Shown here: piece by piece, positions 34,477 to 43,015 of the stretch | Numbering within the stretch: the stretch's first letter is position 1 | Layout: each line of letters begins with the position of its first letter | Source: Paraburkholderia sp. BL23I1N1 | Lineage (GTDB): Bacteria > Pseudomonadota > Gammaproteobacteria > Burkholderiales > Burkholderiaceae | Length of the DNA: 64,000 nucleotides | Direction: 5' to 3' | Assembly: GCF_003610295.1 (NCBI RefSeq) | Contig: NZ_RAPV01000001.1 | Span: forward strand, 3,658,001-3,722,000 | The notes under the pieces: model-generated | Database searches by the model: none | The model's input: only the letters and a program-made list of their open reading frames with translations | What the model was told of the DNA's origin: nothing | Program-made: the position numbers and the translations under genes

Positions 34477-34718
34477 CCTTTCCTTGAATTCTTTGTGGTC
34501 TATTAGCGTTGCCCCTGTGCGGGGCGGCACCTACTTCTCTTTGCCTGCAAAGAAAGATAAGCAAAGAAAGCGGCTTCACACCGTTAGCTCATAAGCGGGT
34601 CACCCGCGCAGCCACGGTAGTGGTGCATCTGGAATCTGTGTTCTCGCACATTCGGCGTGAGTGACAAAGCCGTCATACTTCCGGCGGCGCTGCGCGCGCC
34701 GAAGCGCACTTTATAAAA
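34477..34718. repeat. Dispersed intergenic repeat element, copy A
   Basis: The core from about 34477 to 34583 (TCCTTG, CTATTAGCGTTGCCCCTGTG, CGGGGCGGCAC, then AAAGAAAGATAAGC and AAGAAAGCGGCT) is repeated in inverse orientation at 52903-53030. It contains a GC-rich hairpin (GCCCCTGTGCGGGGC) and A/G-rich arms able to pair (CTTTGCxxGCAAAG). The sequence to 34718 resembles the longer form of such elements in Paraburkholderia as I recall them. The IS701-type element begins right after it. Confidence 0.7.
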
Positions 34719-34723
34719 CCGTT

Positions 34724-36229
34724 AGTCTCACTGTGTCACAAAAATCATTTGCAGCGAAGCGATACCTGGTAGTATTGAATAATACAGACTTCGGGCGATC
34801 GCGATGAGAGAAGATGTCGACGAATTTGACGTGTATCTGAATCATCTGGCGCAGGCGTTAGGGCACGCCGATCGTCATGCCGGCCTCAAGGGTTACTGTT
34901 CGGGCCTGGTGTTGCCGCTATCGCGCAAGAGCGTCGAGCCGATGGCCGCGCACATTGACCCACTTCACGCGAGTGCGAAGCACCAGTCACTCCACCACTT
35001 TGTGGCCAAGGCAGACTGGTCTGATCGTGCGGTCCTGCAGCGGGTACGCGAATGGGTGATGCCCGCGCTAGACGCACATGCTGCTGAAGAAACCGGCTAC
35101 TACTGGATTATTGACGACACGGGTTTCCCGAAGAAGGGACGTCATTCGGTCGGGGTGGCACGTCAGTACTGCGGGCAGCTCGGAAAACAGGATAACTGTC
35201 AGGTCGCCGTGAGCCTGTCGATCGCAACACAGCGCGGCAGTTTGCCAATTGCCTGGCAGCTGCATGTGCCCAAGGAATGGATTGACGACCGGGAACGTGC
35301 CCGTCGCGCGGGCATTCCCGACGATCTGGCTTTCGAGACCAAGCCGCAGATTGCGCTGGCCCAGCTTCGCGAGGCTATAGCATCCGGCGTTGCGCCGGGC
35401 ATCGTGCTGGCCGATGCTGGGTACGGCGACGAAACCGCTTTCCGGGATGGCTTAACGGAACTGGGATTGTTGTACGCGGTAGGGATCAGGCCGGGCACCT
35501 CTGTGTGGGCACCAGGTACGGCACCGCTTCCGCCCAGGCCCTGGAGCGGGCGCGGCAAGCCGCCAACGTTGTTGCGCCGTGCGCCCGGCCACGAACCGAT
35601 CGTGGTGAAGGAACTGGCCATGCAATTACCCGTGAACGCCTGGCAAGCCGTTACCTGGCGCGAAGGCAGCAACGCCGCACTTTCCTCACGCTTTGCCGCC
35701 CGTACGGGTTCGTCCCGCACATCGCGACTATTGGCGAAGTACCGTTCGCGACGAACAATGGCTGCTCATTGAATGGCCTGATGGCGATTCGGAGCCGCTC
35801 AAATACTTTCTCACTACCGCTCCCGAAGAGGCGGCACTTGAGCAGCTTGTGTTCGTGACCAAGATGCGCTGGCGCATCGAGCGCGACTATCAGGACCTGA
35901 AACAGGAGTTCGGGCTCGGTCATTATGAAGGGCGAGGCTGGCGTGGCTTTCACCACCACGCCACACTGAGTATCGCTGCGTATGGGTTTCTGATGGCTCA
36001 GCGACTCCGAATGCAATCAGATGGACGCGATAAAAAAAACTTCCTTGAACGTGCGCTGCCTGCCCTTCCCCCGGATTACGTCCCCCGGGGCAGTCCAGCG
36101 CGCTCAACGCCACGTTCCTGATTCCATTACCACGTTGCGCATCCTGCTTGGACTACGCCTCATGCAACGATGGCATGCTTCCTGTACGGTGATCGAGCGC
36201 GCAACTAAATATGTGACACAGTAAGACTT
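34724..36229 (+). mobile_element. IS701-like insertion sequence, 1506 bp
   Basis: Terminal inverted repeats are visible: AGTCTCACTGTGTCACA at 34724-34740 and the complement of 36213-36229, AGTCTTACTGTGTCACA, with a single mismatch. One transposase gene, frameshifted, fills the interior. No clear target duplication is seen (left flank ...AAACCGTT, right flank TCTATGGG), so one side may have been rearranged. It lies at the edge of a dispersed repeat. Confidence 0.8.
34804..36121 (+). pseudogene. IS701-family transposase with a one-base frameshift
   Basis: The first frame (34804 to about 35700) has WIIDDTGFPKKGRHSVGVAR and IVLADAGYGDETAFRDGL, containing the first two catalytic acidic residues of this DDE family. 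The second frame (about 35700-36121) carries the C-terminal block with MRWRIERDYQDLKQEFGLGH, containing the catalytic Glu. They join cleanly if one C is removed from GCCGCCCGTACGG near 35700 (…SSRFAA|VRVRPAHRDYWR). No slippery signal typical of programmed frameshifting is seen there. The element is therefore probably inactive, or the extra base is a sequencing error. Confidence 0.85.
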
Positions 36230-36300
36230 CTATGGGGAGTTGGTAGTCAACCCCATTTCGATGTGCTTTCCATAGGTCTTGCCTCCGTTTGACAGAGTCA

Positions 36301-36365
36301 GGTTATCCACCGCTGGTCAGCGTCGCGGTCCTGACACTCGAACCGCTGACCAGCGGTGGATAACC
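36301..36365. repeat. Perfect 22-bp inverted repeat with 21-bp loop
   Basis: The arm 36301-36322 (GGTTATCCACCGCTGG...) is perfectly complementary to 36344-36365, separated by 21 bp. It lies between the IS701-type element and the 3' end of the IS110-type transposase, with no T-tract. It could be a cruciform target of the IS110/IS1111 type, a REP-like element or a recombination site. Confidence 0.75.
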
Positions 36366-36646
36366 GGCTGTTTGCTGAGCGGATCGAATTCGGTCTGGAA
36401 TCCTTTGCATCAGGTGAGTCATTAAAACGTTCGAGGTCGGAGTGTCTGACATCCGGGCGATTGCCCCGGGCCAACTTCTATCCGTGCCGGCGCGAGGCCG
36501 GTCACCACATACCGCATGCGCAAAGCGCTGGAACCACTCCGTTAACGACGTACCCCATCTAGAACTACGGTCACCCGTCAGGGCAACCCACTTACTGTCC
36601 GGGCACGCGAACCTTTTTCAATCCTGCCTGACTGTCGTCGCCCAGG

Positions 36647-37657
36647 TTACAGCGCCGGTGTTGCCGCCGCTTTGAGCCTTGCTCCTGCCGGAATCTCGCC
36701 ATGTTCCAGATAACGCCATAGTGCGATCGCGAGACGGCGCGCAAGCGCGACAATGCCAATGCGTCGCGAGCGCTTGCCAGTTCTGCCAAAGCGCTGGTTG
36801 AACCATTTACTCATCTCGCTGACCGGCTGGAAGCGTAGCCAGCTCCAGGCGAGCTCCACCATCAGCCACCGCACCCGCTTGTTGCCCGCCTTGCTGATAC
36901 CCTGCTCGACTTCACTGGTGCCGCTTGCATAGGGCGTCGGCGCCAGACCCAGACAGCCGGCGAGTTCGCGGCGATTGCGAAACTGCCGCCATCCGAACAG
37001 CTCCTTGACCAGAGTCCATGCGCTGCCTGTGCCGATGCCCGCCAGTCGTGCCAGCACTGCGATGGCCGGTTGGTCGCCGTCGCGCACCTGATGAGCCTGC
37101 ATTGTCTCAAGCGACCTGATCTGCCTGGCGACAAGAGAGAGCCGCTCGAGCTCACGTTCAATTTCGGCGCGCAAACCTGGCTGCAGCTGCGCGGCGTGCG
37201 CTGCCCACCAGTCCACCCACGTGCGCCCACCAATGTGTTCCGTGCGCAAATTGTGCAGCACCAGCAGCGAGCGGATCCGGTTGCTGTGAGCGGTGCGCTC
37301 CTGCCGCAGCCTTCCGAGCTCACGGTGTACGCGGCGCTCATCTTCCTGCTCGGGGCTTGGGATGCGCGCGATCGCCCACAGCCGCCTTTCGCCAGCGTAG
37401 TAGCGCATGAGCATCGACAGCAACCTCTCAGCGTCAAGCCGGTCGGTCTTGGCACGCCGTGCCCGCCGGCTAACCTCGATGCTTGCAGGGTCCACCACCA
37501 GATTGGCAATCCCATGTGCACTCGCCCAGCGGTGCAGCCAGAAACCATCACGCCCCGCCTCATAACAACTGCGCACCGGCGCATCGTTGCACAGATGGCA
37601 GCGCGCCTTTGCTTTGGCAATTGCCTTCAGGACTGCCTCGGTATCGCCTGCGCTCAC
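36647..37657 (-). CDS. IS110-family transposase (DEDD), start codon unclear
   Basis: A DEDD-type site-specific transposase that also uses a Ser in the C-terminal Tnp20 domain. Visible: the D-rich block ASIEVSRRARRAKTDRLDAE, then LAGIGTGSAWTLVKELFGW, LAGCLGLAPTPYASGTSEVE and QGISKAGNKRVRWLMVELAW. The coding frame clearly continues upstream of 37657 with LYVAFELGDRSWRLALGDG, the expected N-terminus containing the first acidic residue. No ATG, GTG or TTG precedes it before a TAG near 37813. A CTG at 37738 is the only near-start. So the annotated start at GTG 37657 makes a truncated protein; the element may be inactive. IS ends are not recognised. Confidence 0.85.
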   Translation of the reverse strand: MSAGDTEAVLKAIAKAKARCHLCNDAPVRSCYEAGRDGFWLHRWASAHGIANLVVDPASIEVSRRARRAKTDRLDAERLLSMLMRYYAGERRLWAIARIPSPEQEDERRVHRELGRLRQERTAHSNRIRSLLVLHNLRTEHIGGRTWVDWWAAHAAQLQPGLRAEIERELERLSLVARQIRSLETMQAHQVRDGDQPAIAVLARLAGIGTGSAWTLVKELFGWRQFRNRRELAGCLGLAPTPYASGTSEVEQGISKAGNKRVRWLMVELAWSWLRFQPVSEMSKWFNQRFGRTGKRSRRIGIVALARRLAIALWRYLEHGEIPAGARLKAAATPAL

Positions 37658-37958
37658 AGTACACTGGCTCGGGGCGCGAACTCCATCTCCCAGTGCAAGC
37701 CTCCAGCTTCTATCGCCTAACTCGAAGGCGACATACAGCGAGCCGATAGCGAGCCGATCACCTTTGAATCCTGCCCACCACGGGCCATGTCCGGTGCGTT
37801 CATTTGCGTGCTCCTACGAAGAAAACGGATGACGACTCCGTTTTACTCCACCGCCTTCGCCTTCGCTGCCCTCATAGTATCTAGTAGCCTGTTGCGTGCA
37901 CGTAAGTTGGTGAGTTGTTCAGCAAAGCGCTTGCGGTTATGCGCTTCGCGCCTTGGTG

Positions 37959-38023
37959 CTCCCGGAAAAGCTCACCGTGGTGTCCTTCGTTCATTTTTTT
38001 GCTCCCGGAATGACTCACCTTTG
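37959..38023 (+). repeat. Two copies of the dispersed intergenic motif
   Basis: CTCCCGGAAAAGCTCACCG (37960-) and CTCCCGGAATGACTCACCTTT (38001-38022, the best part CCCGGAATGACTCACCTTT) fit the same motif family as the array at 58037-58503. They lie between the IS110 upstream region and the 3' end of the decarboxylase gene (stop at 38101). The rest of 37740-38100 shows no gene. Confidence 0.6.
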
Positions 38024-38100
38024 GCGTTGTCGTTTGGGACGTCACCATTCATTGAACCGCTCTCCTCGAACATCGTCTCGGGCCGCGGCAAGCGCCTCGT

Positions 38101-38901
38101 TCACTCTCCTTTGAACACCGGGGGCCGTCTTTCCGAGAACGCCGCCAGCCCCTCGCTAAAATCCGCACTTTCGCATGCCTGTCGGCGAAGCTCGGCAATC
38201 TGTTCCATCGCCTGCACAGGCATAGGCTGCAAGTCTTCAAGTATCCGTAGTTGTTCCTTCACGGCCTGAATCGCCAAGGGTGCCTTGTTCGCGATTCCGC
38301 GCGCCATGTCAAGCGCCGTTGCTTCCAGATCGTCGCCGTCGACCAGACGGTTGATTACGCCGAAACGCTCGGCGCGCGCCGCGTCAAGCGGCTGCGCGCT
38401 AAAGAACATTTCCTTCAGCACGTGAATCGGCACATTGTTGAAGAACCGCAGCAAGCCGCTCGTCGTATAAGGCAAACCAATGTTTGCCGGGGTCATCGCG
38501 AAGCGCGCGCTGCCGTCAGCAACAACAAGGTCGCAACTCATCGCCAGATCGACCGCGCCGCCCCAAGCAGAACCCGACACCATCGCAATTACCACGCCCG
38601 GGTAAGCCCGCACGCGGCGCAACACCCGCTCCAACGGCTTGTCATAGGCAATCGGATCGCGGTCGTGCATCAACTCTCCAAGGTCATGACCCGCGCTCCA
38701 AACGTCCTGTCCAACGCCGCTGCCAAGTATCACGACCGGTATCCGCCGCGCCGCAAGGTCGGCAAGGCGAGCATCAAGTTCGTTCAACAACTCCGCGCTG
38801 AGCGCATTCCTGCGCGTAGGATGACTGAACGTCAAGCGTGCCATCCGTTCATCCACCATATCGACGGTTACCGCAAACGGCGATGCGTTCGGTGTGTTCA
38901 T
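38101..38901 (-). CDS. scpB: Methylmalonyl-CoA decarboxylase-like enoyl-CoA hydratase family protein
   Basis: A crotonase-fold protein of 266 aa whose closest remembered relative is E. coli YgfG/ScpB, which decarboxylates (R)-methylmalonyl-CoA to propionyl-CoA. Shared with YgfG are VWSAGHDLGEL (the His of SAGHD), VSGSAWGGAVDLAMSCDLVV, and the Tyr-containing FAMTPANIGLPYTTSG. Most enoyl-CoA hydratases carry Glu residues instead. ATG 38901 follows CAGAGGTCACACA. The gene is the last of an MFS transporter - CaiB CoA-transferase - ScpB set on the minus strand. The gene symbol is by family resemblance. Confidence 0.8.
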   Translation of the reverse strand: MNTPNASPFAVTVDMVDERMARLTFSHPTRRNALSAELLNELDARLADLAARRIPVVILGSGVGQDVWSAGHDLGELMHDRDPIAYDKPLERVLRRVRAYPGVVIAMVSGSAWGGAVDLAMSCDLVVADGSARFAMTPANIGLPYTTSGLLRFFNNVPIHVLKEMFFSAQPLDAARAERFGVINRLVDGDDLEATALDMARGIANKAPLAIQAVKEQLRILEDLQPMPVQAMEQIAELRRQACESADFSEGLAAFSERRPPVFKGE

Positions 38902-38914
38902 TGTGTGACCTCTG

Positions 38915-39000
38915 CAGCATGTTCCAAGGTTTTCGGCCTGCTCATCGTGTAACTCCCGCCGCGCGTTCCAAGCTTTGCGGCGCGCTTATTGCGCGACGCC
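38915..39000. repeat. Two degenerate tandem units of about 44 bp
   Basis: The gap between the decarboxylase and CoA-transferase genes contains two imperfect copies of a roughly 44-bp unit, anchored by GTTCCAAG at 38921 and GTTCCAAG at 38965. Similar minisatellite-like duplications lie at 40321-40490. Confidence 0.45.
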
Positions 39001-39031
39001 GACTGACGTGTTTGGAGTTTTGCATCGGCAC

Positions 39032-40291
39032 TCATAGCGTAGCGCCAACCGCGTGTTCCCGAACCTTCTCCGGCAGCAAATACTCCCCCTGTTGATGCAC
39101 CGCTTTTGCCGCAAGCAGCGCCTCGATCGAGTTCTCATCAAACCCCGCCTCGCGCAATACATCGACAGTATGTTCGCCAAGGCCCGGCGGCGCATGACGG
39201 CTGACATGATGCGAAGAATCGCCCGTCACCGCCGAACTCGACACCGGCGTCACAACCTGGCGCAGCGCGCCAAGCGTCGGATGGTCGACCGTTTCGACCA
39301 ACCGGCAATGCTGCACTTGCGGATCGGCGAACACTTCGTCCAACGTATTGATCGGCCCCGCCGGCAAACCCACGCCGATGAAAAGTTCTGTCCACTCCCG
39401 TTTGCTGCGCGTCTTCAAACGCGCTTCCAACGCAGCCTTCAATTCATCGCGATGCTCAACGCGGGCTTCGTTGGTCGCGAAGCGCGGATCGTCTGGCAAT
39501 GCGGGCAAATCGAGCAACTGGCACAAGCGCAGCCACATGTCGGACGTAATCGGCGCGATGTTGAGCGGTCCATCGGCGGTTTCGAACACGCCATACGGTG
39601 CAATCACCGAATGCGCGTTACCTGTGCGGCGCGGGATATCGCCCAAGCTCAGGTAGCGCTGGCCATGCACGCTCAGCAGCCCCACCAGACTCGCGAGCAA
39701 CGACGTGCTCACATGCTGGCCAAGCCCGGTTCGCTCACGCGCCAGTAACGCGGACAGTATCGCCATCGCGAGCCACATACCCGAGCTCAGATCGCCGATC
39801 GCGGTGCCGGTGCGCGTAGGGTCGCCATCGGCGAAACCGGTCAGGCTCATCAGCCCGGAATAACCCTGCGCGATCTGGTCGAAACCAGGCCAGCCGCTCA
39901 TCGGGCCATCGGCGCCGAACGCGTTGATGCTGCCCATCACCAGCCGCGGATTGCGCGCGCTGAGCACGTCATAACCGAGCCCCATGCTCTCGATGGTGCC
40001 AGGCTTGAAGTTCTCGATCACCACGTCGGCATCGTCGATCAGCCGGTGGATCGCGGCCAGTCCTTCCGGATTGCGAAAGTCGATGCACACGCCGCGCTTG
40101 TTGCGGTTGCAGGAGAGATAGTAGGTACTCACACCCCGGTCGAATGGCCCCCAGGTTCGGCTCATGTCGCCGCCCGGTCCCGGCTCGACCTTGATGACGT
40201 CCGCGCCGAGATCGGCCAGCACCATCGAGCAGAACGGCCCCGACAGCGCACGGCTCAGTTCGACGATCTTGATTCCTTTTAACGCTTGCAT
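39032..40291 (-). CDS. CaiB/BaiF class III CoA-transferase, 419 aa
   Basis: Family III CoA-transferase, which moves CoA between carboxylates through an enzyme-bound aspartyl-CoA. The catalytic Asp is in TRTGTAIGDLSSGMWLAMAI. Other conserved parts are RALSGPFCSMVLADLGADVIK at the N-terminus (20 of its residues), VVIENFKPGTIESMGLGYD and GSINAFGADGPMSGWPGFDQ. ATG 40291 follows CTGGAGAACTGA. Located between an MFS transporter and a methylmalonyl-CoA decarboxylase homologue on the same strand, it may activate the imported acid, with propionyl-CoA as a possible donor. Confidence 0.92.
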   Translation of the reverse strand: MQALKGIKIVELSRALSGPFCSMVLADLGADVIKVEPGPGGDMSRTWGPFDRGVSTYYLSCNRNKRGVCIDFRNPEGLAAIHRLIDDADVVIENFKPGTIESMGLGYDVLSARNPRLVMGSINAFGADGPMSGWPGFDQIAQGYSGLMSLTGFADGDPTRTGTAIGDLSSGMWLAMAILSALLARERTGLGQHVSTSLLASLVGLLSVHGQRYLSLGDIPRRTGNAHSVIAPYGVFETADGPLNIAPITSDMWLRLCQLLDLPALPDDPRFATNEARVEHRDELKAALEARLKTRSKREWTELFIGVGLPAGPINTLDEVFADPQVQHCRLVETVDHPTLGALRQVVTPVSSSAVTGDSSHHVSRHAPPGLGEHTVDVLREAGFDENSIEALLAAKAVHQQGEYLLPEKVREHAVGATL

Positions 40292-40320
40292 TCAGTTCTC
40301 CAGCGAATTGATAACGGCTG

Positions 40321-40490
40321 CGGACAGCACGAGCGACGCGTTTGCACTACGCACACAGCGTCTAAGGACCGGTGCGCATAGCCCGAGTGGTGCGCCAGCG
40401 CTATGCCCACAGCGTCTAGAGACCCGTGCGGACAGCCCAAATAACGCACTCGCCAAGGCGTTATTCCGGCAACGTCTGATGACGGGTCTC
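40321..40490. repeat. Three to four degenerate tandem repeats of 54-60 bp
   Basis: Units anchored by AGCGTCT begin at 40357, 40411 and 40471 (AACGTCT), with a partial unit upstream from 40321. The last unit falls inside the 3' end of the MFS transporter gene (stop at 40461), so the repeats look like successive duplications of the gene's tail that decayed in the intergenic space. Confidence 0.6.
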
Positions 40491-41789
40491 GACAGCAAAC
40501 GGCAAGATCAGCAGGCCGATCACAAAGGCCACAGCGGTCCACGCAATCGGCAAGCCGAGCGAGCCTTGCCAATGAATCGCGGCCGCCAGCAAGAAGTTCA
40601 CGCCGGCGCCGAGCAGGCGGCCCACCGACGCATTGAAGGCAAACGCGGTAGCGCGTATCCGGGTTGGATATTGCTCCGGCAGCCACAGCGAGAAGATCGC
40701 AAAATTGCCGCCGAAGAAGCCAAGGAACAGCAGCGACACCATGAACAGGTTGAGTCCGTTCGGCAGATAGAAGACCCAGCCGAAAGCAAACACGATCGAC
40801 ACCGCCATGCCGGCAAAGTACGCGCCGAGCGCGACGCGGCGCCCGAGCCGCTCCGCCAGCCACGGCGCCGCCAGACACCCAAGGATCGTCCCAACCGACA
40901 ACACCGCCGCGCCGATCGAGGCAAGATGCACCGCACCGACGCGGTCGATCCCGGCGCGCGTCGCCAGCGTCACGACCGCGCTCGCTTCGTACACCGAACC
41001 CGCCCACAAGCCGATGATCGCGACCCCCACCAGGCTCGCACTCGTCAACGTTCGACGCCGATAGGCCGGCGCGAATATCTCGAGCAGCGGCCGGCGCTTT
41101 GCCACCGCCGCGGCGTTCGTCTGGCCGACGCCATGCGTGGCCTTGCGCCACTGACCCGGCTCCTTCACCCTGAGCACCGTGAAAATCGCCAGCAGCGCCG
41201 GTGCGAGACCGCACAGGAACATCGCGCGCCAGCCGTAGGTCGCGCCGACCGTGTAGTTCAGCAAAGCGGCAAGAAAGAATCCGACGTAGTAGCCGGTCTG
41301 CAAATAGCCCGCACCCATCTTGCGGCGATCTTCCGGCCAGCTCTCGGCGACATAGGTCCCCGCCAACGCCCATTCGCCACCCACGCCGATGCCGGCAATC
41401 AGCCGGAAGGCGGCCAGTTCCCAGACGTTGTGCGCGAACGCCGCCGCGCCGGTGAACACCGAGTAGATGAGGATGCTGGCGGCCAGCGTCTTGACCCGGC
41501 CAAAGCGGTCGGCGAGCGGCCCCCAGATGAACGACAACCCCCAGCCGATCAGAAACAGCGCGAACAGGATCGAGCCATACATGCCGAGATTCCCGGGCGT
41601 CGCGGCAATCCCCGAGACGGGCAGCAACTCGGTGAGCGCCGGAATCAGCACGAGTGCGTAGATCACGGAATCCACGCCATCCAGTACCCATCCCGAGTAA
41701 ACCGCCCAGAAACCGCCGATCTGCTCGCGGGTGAGAGGCGTGCGCCGAGGTTTGAGCCCGGACGCCGATACAGCGATCGTTTTGGACAT
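40461..41789 (-). CDS. MFS transporter, acid:H+ symporter type, 442 aa
   Basis: A 12-helix MFS permease resembling the aromatic-acid/metabolite symporters. Visible: FWAVYSGWVLDGVDSVIYAL in helix 1, motif A-like GPLADRFGRVKTLAASILI after helix 2, GVGGEWALAGTYVAESWPED and a second-half motif LAERLGRRVALGAY. ATG 41789 follows CTAGGAGACAAGA. First gene of the minus-strand set with the CoA-transferase and the decarboxylase homologue; divergent from a LysR gene 175 bp away. Probably imports the carboxylic acid handled by the other two. Confidence 0.9.
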   Translation of the reverse strand: MSKTIAVSASGLKPRRTPLTREQIGGFWAVYSGWVLDGVDSVIYALVLIPALTELLPVSGIAATPGNLGMYGSILFALFLIGWGLSFIWGPLADRFGRVKTLAASILIYSVFTGAAAFAHNVWELAAFRLIAGIGVGGEWALAGTYVAESWPEDRRKMGAGYLQTGYYVGFFLAALLNYTVGATYGWRAMFLCGLAPALLAIFTVLRVKEPGQWRKATHGVGQTNAAAVAKRRPLLEIFAPAYRRRTLTSASLVGVAIIGLWAGSVYEASAVVTLATRAGIDRVGAVHLASIGAAVLSVGTILGCLAAPWLAERLGRRVALGAYFAGMAVSIVFAFGWVFYLPNGLNLFMVSLLFLGFFGGNFAIFSLWLPEQYPTRIRATAFAFNASVGRLLGAGVNFLLAAAIHWQGSLGLPIAWTAVAFVIGLLILPFAVETRHQTLPE

Positions 41790-41964
41790 TCTTGTCTCCT
41801 AGCCGGCAGACGCCGGCCGTTTTGAAGCTGCGCCAGACAGTTCAGGCTGGGCACGCTTCGGTTTTTTGTGGGTTGAGTATAAGAACGCACTCGATAATCG
41901 AAAAATATGATATTTCTCTTGTTCGATCGGATTTTCTTATGAAATGAAGGAGCGAGCGACATCC

Positions 41965-42879
41965 ATGGACCTGCGGCAACTGCGGTATTTCGTCAAAGTG
42001 GTGGAGTGCGGCAACGTCACGCGCGCGAGCGAAGCGCTGCACATCGCCCAACCCGCAATCAGCCAGCAGATGCGCAATCTGGAGCGCGATCTGGGCATGC
42101 AGTTGCTGGAGCGCAGCGTTCAAGGTGTGGCGCCGACCGCAGCCGGGCAGACGCTTTACCGGCACGCGATCGAGTTGCTGCGGCAGGCCGACAGCACGCG
42201 CGAACTGCTGCGGCAGGACGCCGAGCTTCCGCAGGGCAAAGTGTCGGTCGCCATGCCGTCGAGCACGGCGCGGATGGTGGCGATCCCGCTTGCCCGCACG
42301 ATCCGCGATCGTTACCCCGGCATCGCGCTGGAGTTGCTCGAAGCACCGAGCGCGGAACTGGGCAGCCTGATCGGCAGCGGACGGGTGGAACTGGCCGTCG
42401 TGGTAGACGCGGTCGAAACGCGCGGGGTCGCCGCGCAAAAGCTGCTCACCGAGGCGCTCTATCTGATCGCGTGGCCGGAATTTCAGATGCCGCGCGAGCC
42501 GGTGTCGATCGCCGAACTCGCGCACATGCCGCTCATCCTGCCGAGCGCGCCGAATACGATTCGCAGCCGCGTCGAGTGGGCCCTGCGTGAAGCGGCGCTG
42601 CCGTGCGAGATTCTGTTCGAGGCCAGTTCCACCGCCTTGTTATTCGCGGCGGTCATGGCCAGGTTAGGCGTGACGATCCTGCCGTGGACGGCCGCGCACG
42701 TCGAACTCGATGAGCACAAGCTCAAGCTTGCGAAGGTCGATCACCGGTTGTTCTCGCGCGACCTGTCGCTCTGCTGGCACGACACCGCGTTACTGAGCAA
42801 TGCCGTGCAGAAGGTGAAGGCGACGATACTCGAACTGTTCGATACCCTTGGCAAGCGGCCGGAGTGGACCGCGGATTAG
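41965..42879 (+). CDS. LysR-family transcriptional regulator, 304 aa
   Basis: A LysR protein with the usual N-terminal helix-turn-helix (MDLRQLRYFVKVVECGNVTR, then QPAISQQMRNLERDLGMQLL). The effector domain resembles the NAC/Cbl-type group. ATG 41965 follows AAGGAGCGAGCGACATCC. Divergent from the MFS/CoA-transferase/decarboxylase genes, which it probably activates. The AT-rich intergenic DNA (41870-41940, with ATATGATATTTC) should hold its binding sites. Confidence 0.9.
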   Translation: MDLRQLRYFVKVVECGNVTRASEALHIAQPAISQQMRNLERDLGMQLLERSVQGVAPTAAGQTLYRHAIELLRQADSTRELLRQDAELPQGKVSVAMPSSTARMVAIPLARTIRDRYPGIALELLEAPSAELGSLIGSGRVELAVVVDAVETRGVAAQKLLTEALYLIAWPEFQMPREPVSIAELAHMPLILPSAPNTIRSRVEWALREAALPCEILFEASSTALLFAAVMARLGVTILPWTAAHVELDEHKLKLAKVDHRLFSRDLSLCWHDTALLSNAVQKVKATILELFDTLGKRPEWTAD

Positions 42880-43015
42880 GGCATCGCTCCTCGAAAACAC
42901 CTCCTCCGAGCCACCTCTTCCAAAGCGCCTCTTCGAAAGGACTCCCCGCCAAAGCGCCGTCATCAAAGGTGTCATCCTTTGGGGTTGTCGCTGCACCGAG
43001 CGCACCGCTGCGCTC

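Noticed and set aside
35690..35710. Programmed frameshift in the IS701-type transposase
   Set aside because: There is no slippery heptamer (A6G-type) at the junction, and IS701 elements normally have a single frame.
37787..38269. Plus-strand frame of 160 aa near the IS110 element
   Set aside because: Overlaps the 3' end of the decarboxylase gene antisense, has low-complexity Ser/Arg content and includes the dispersed motif copies.
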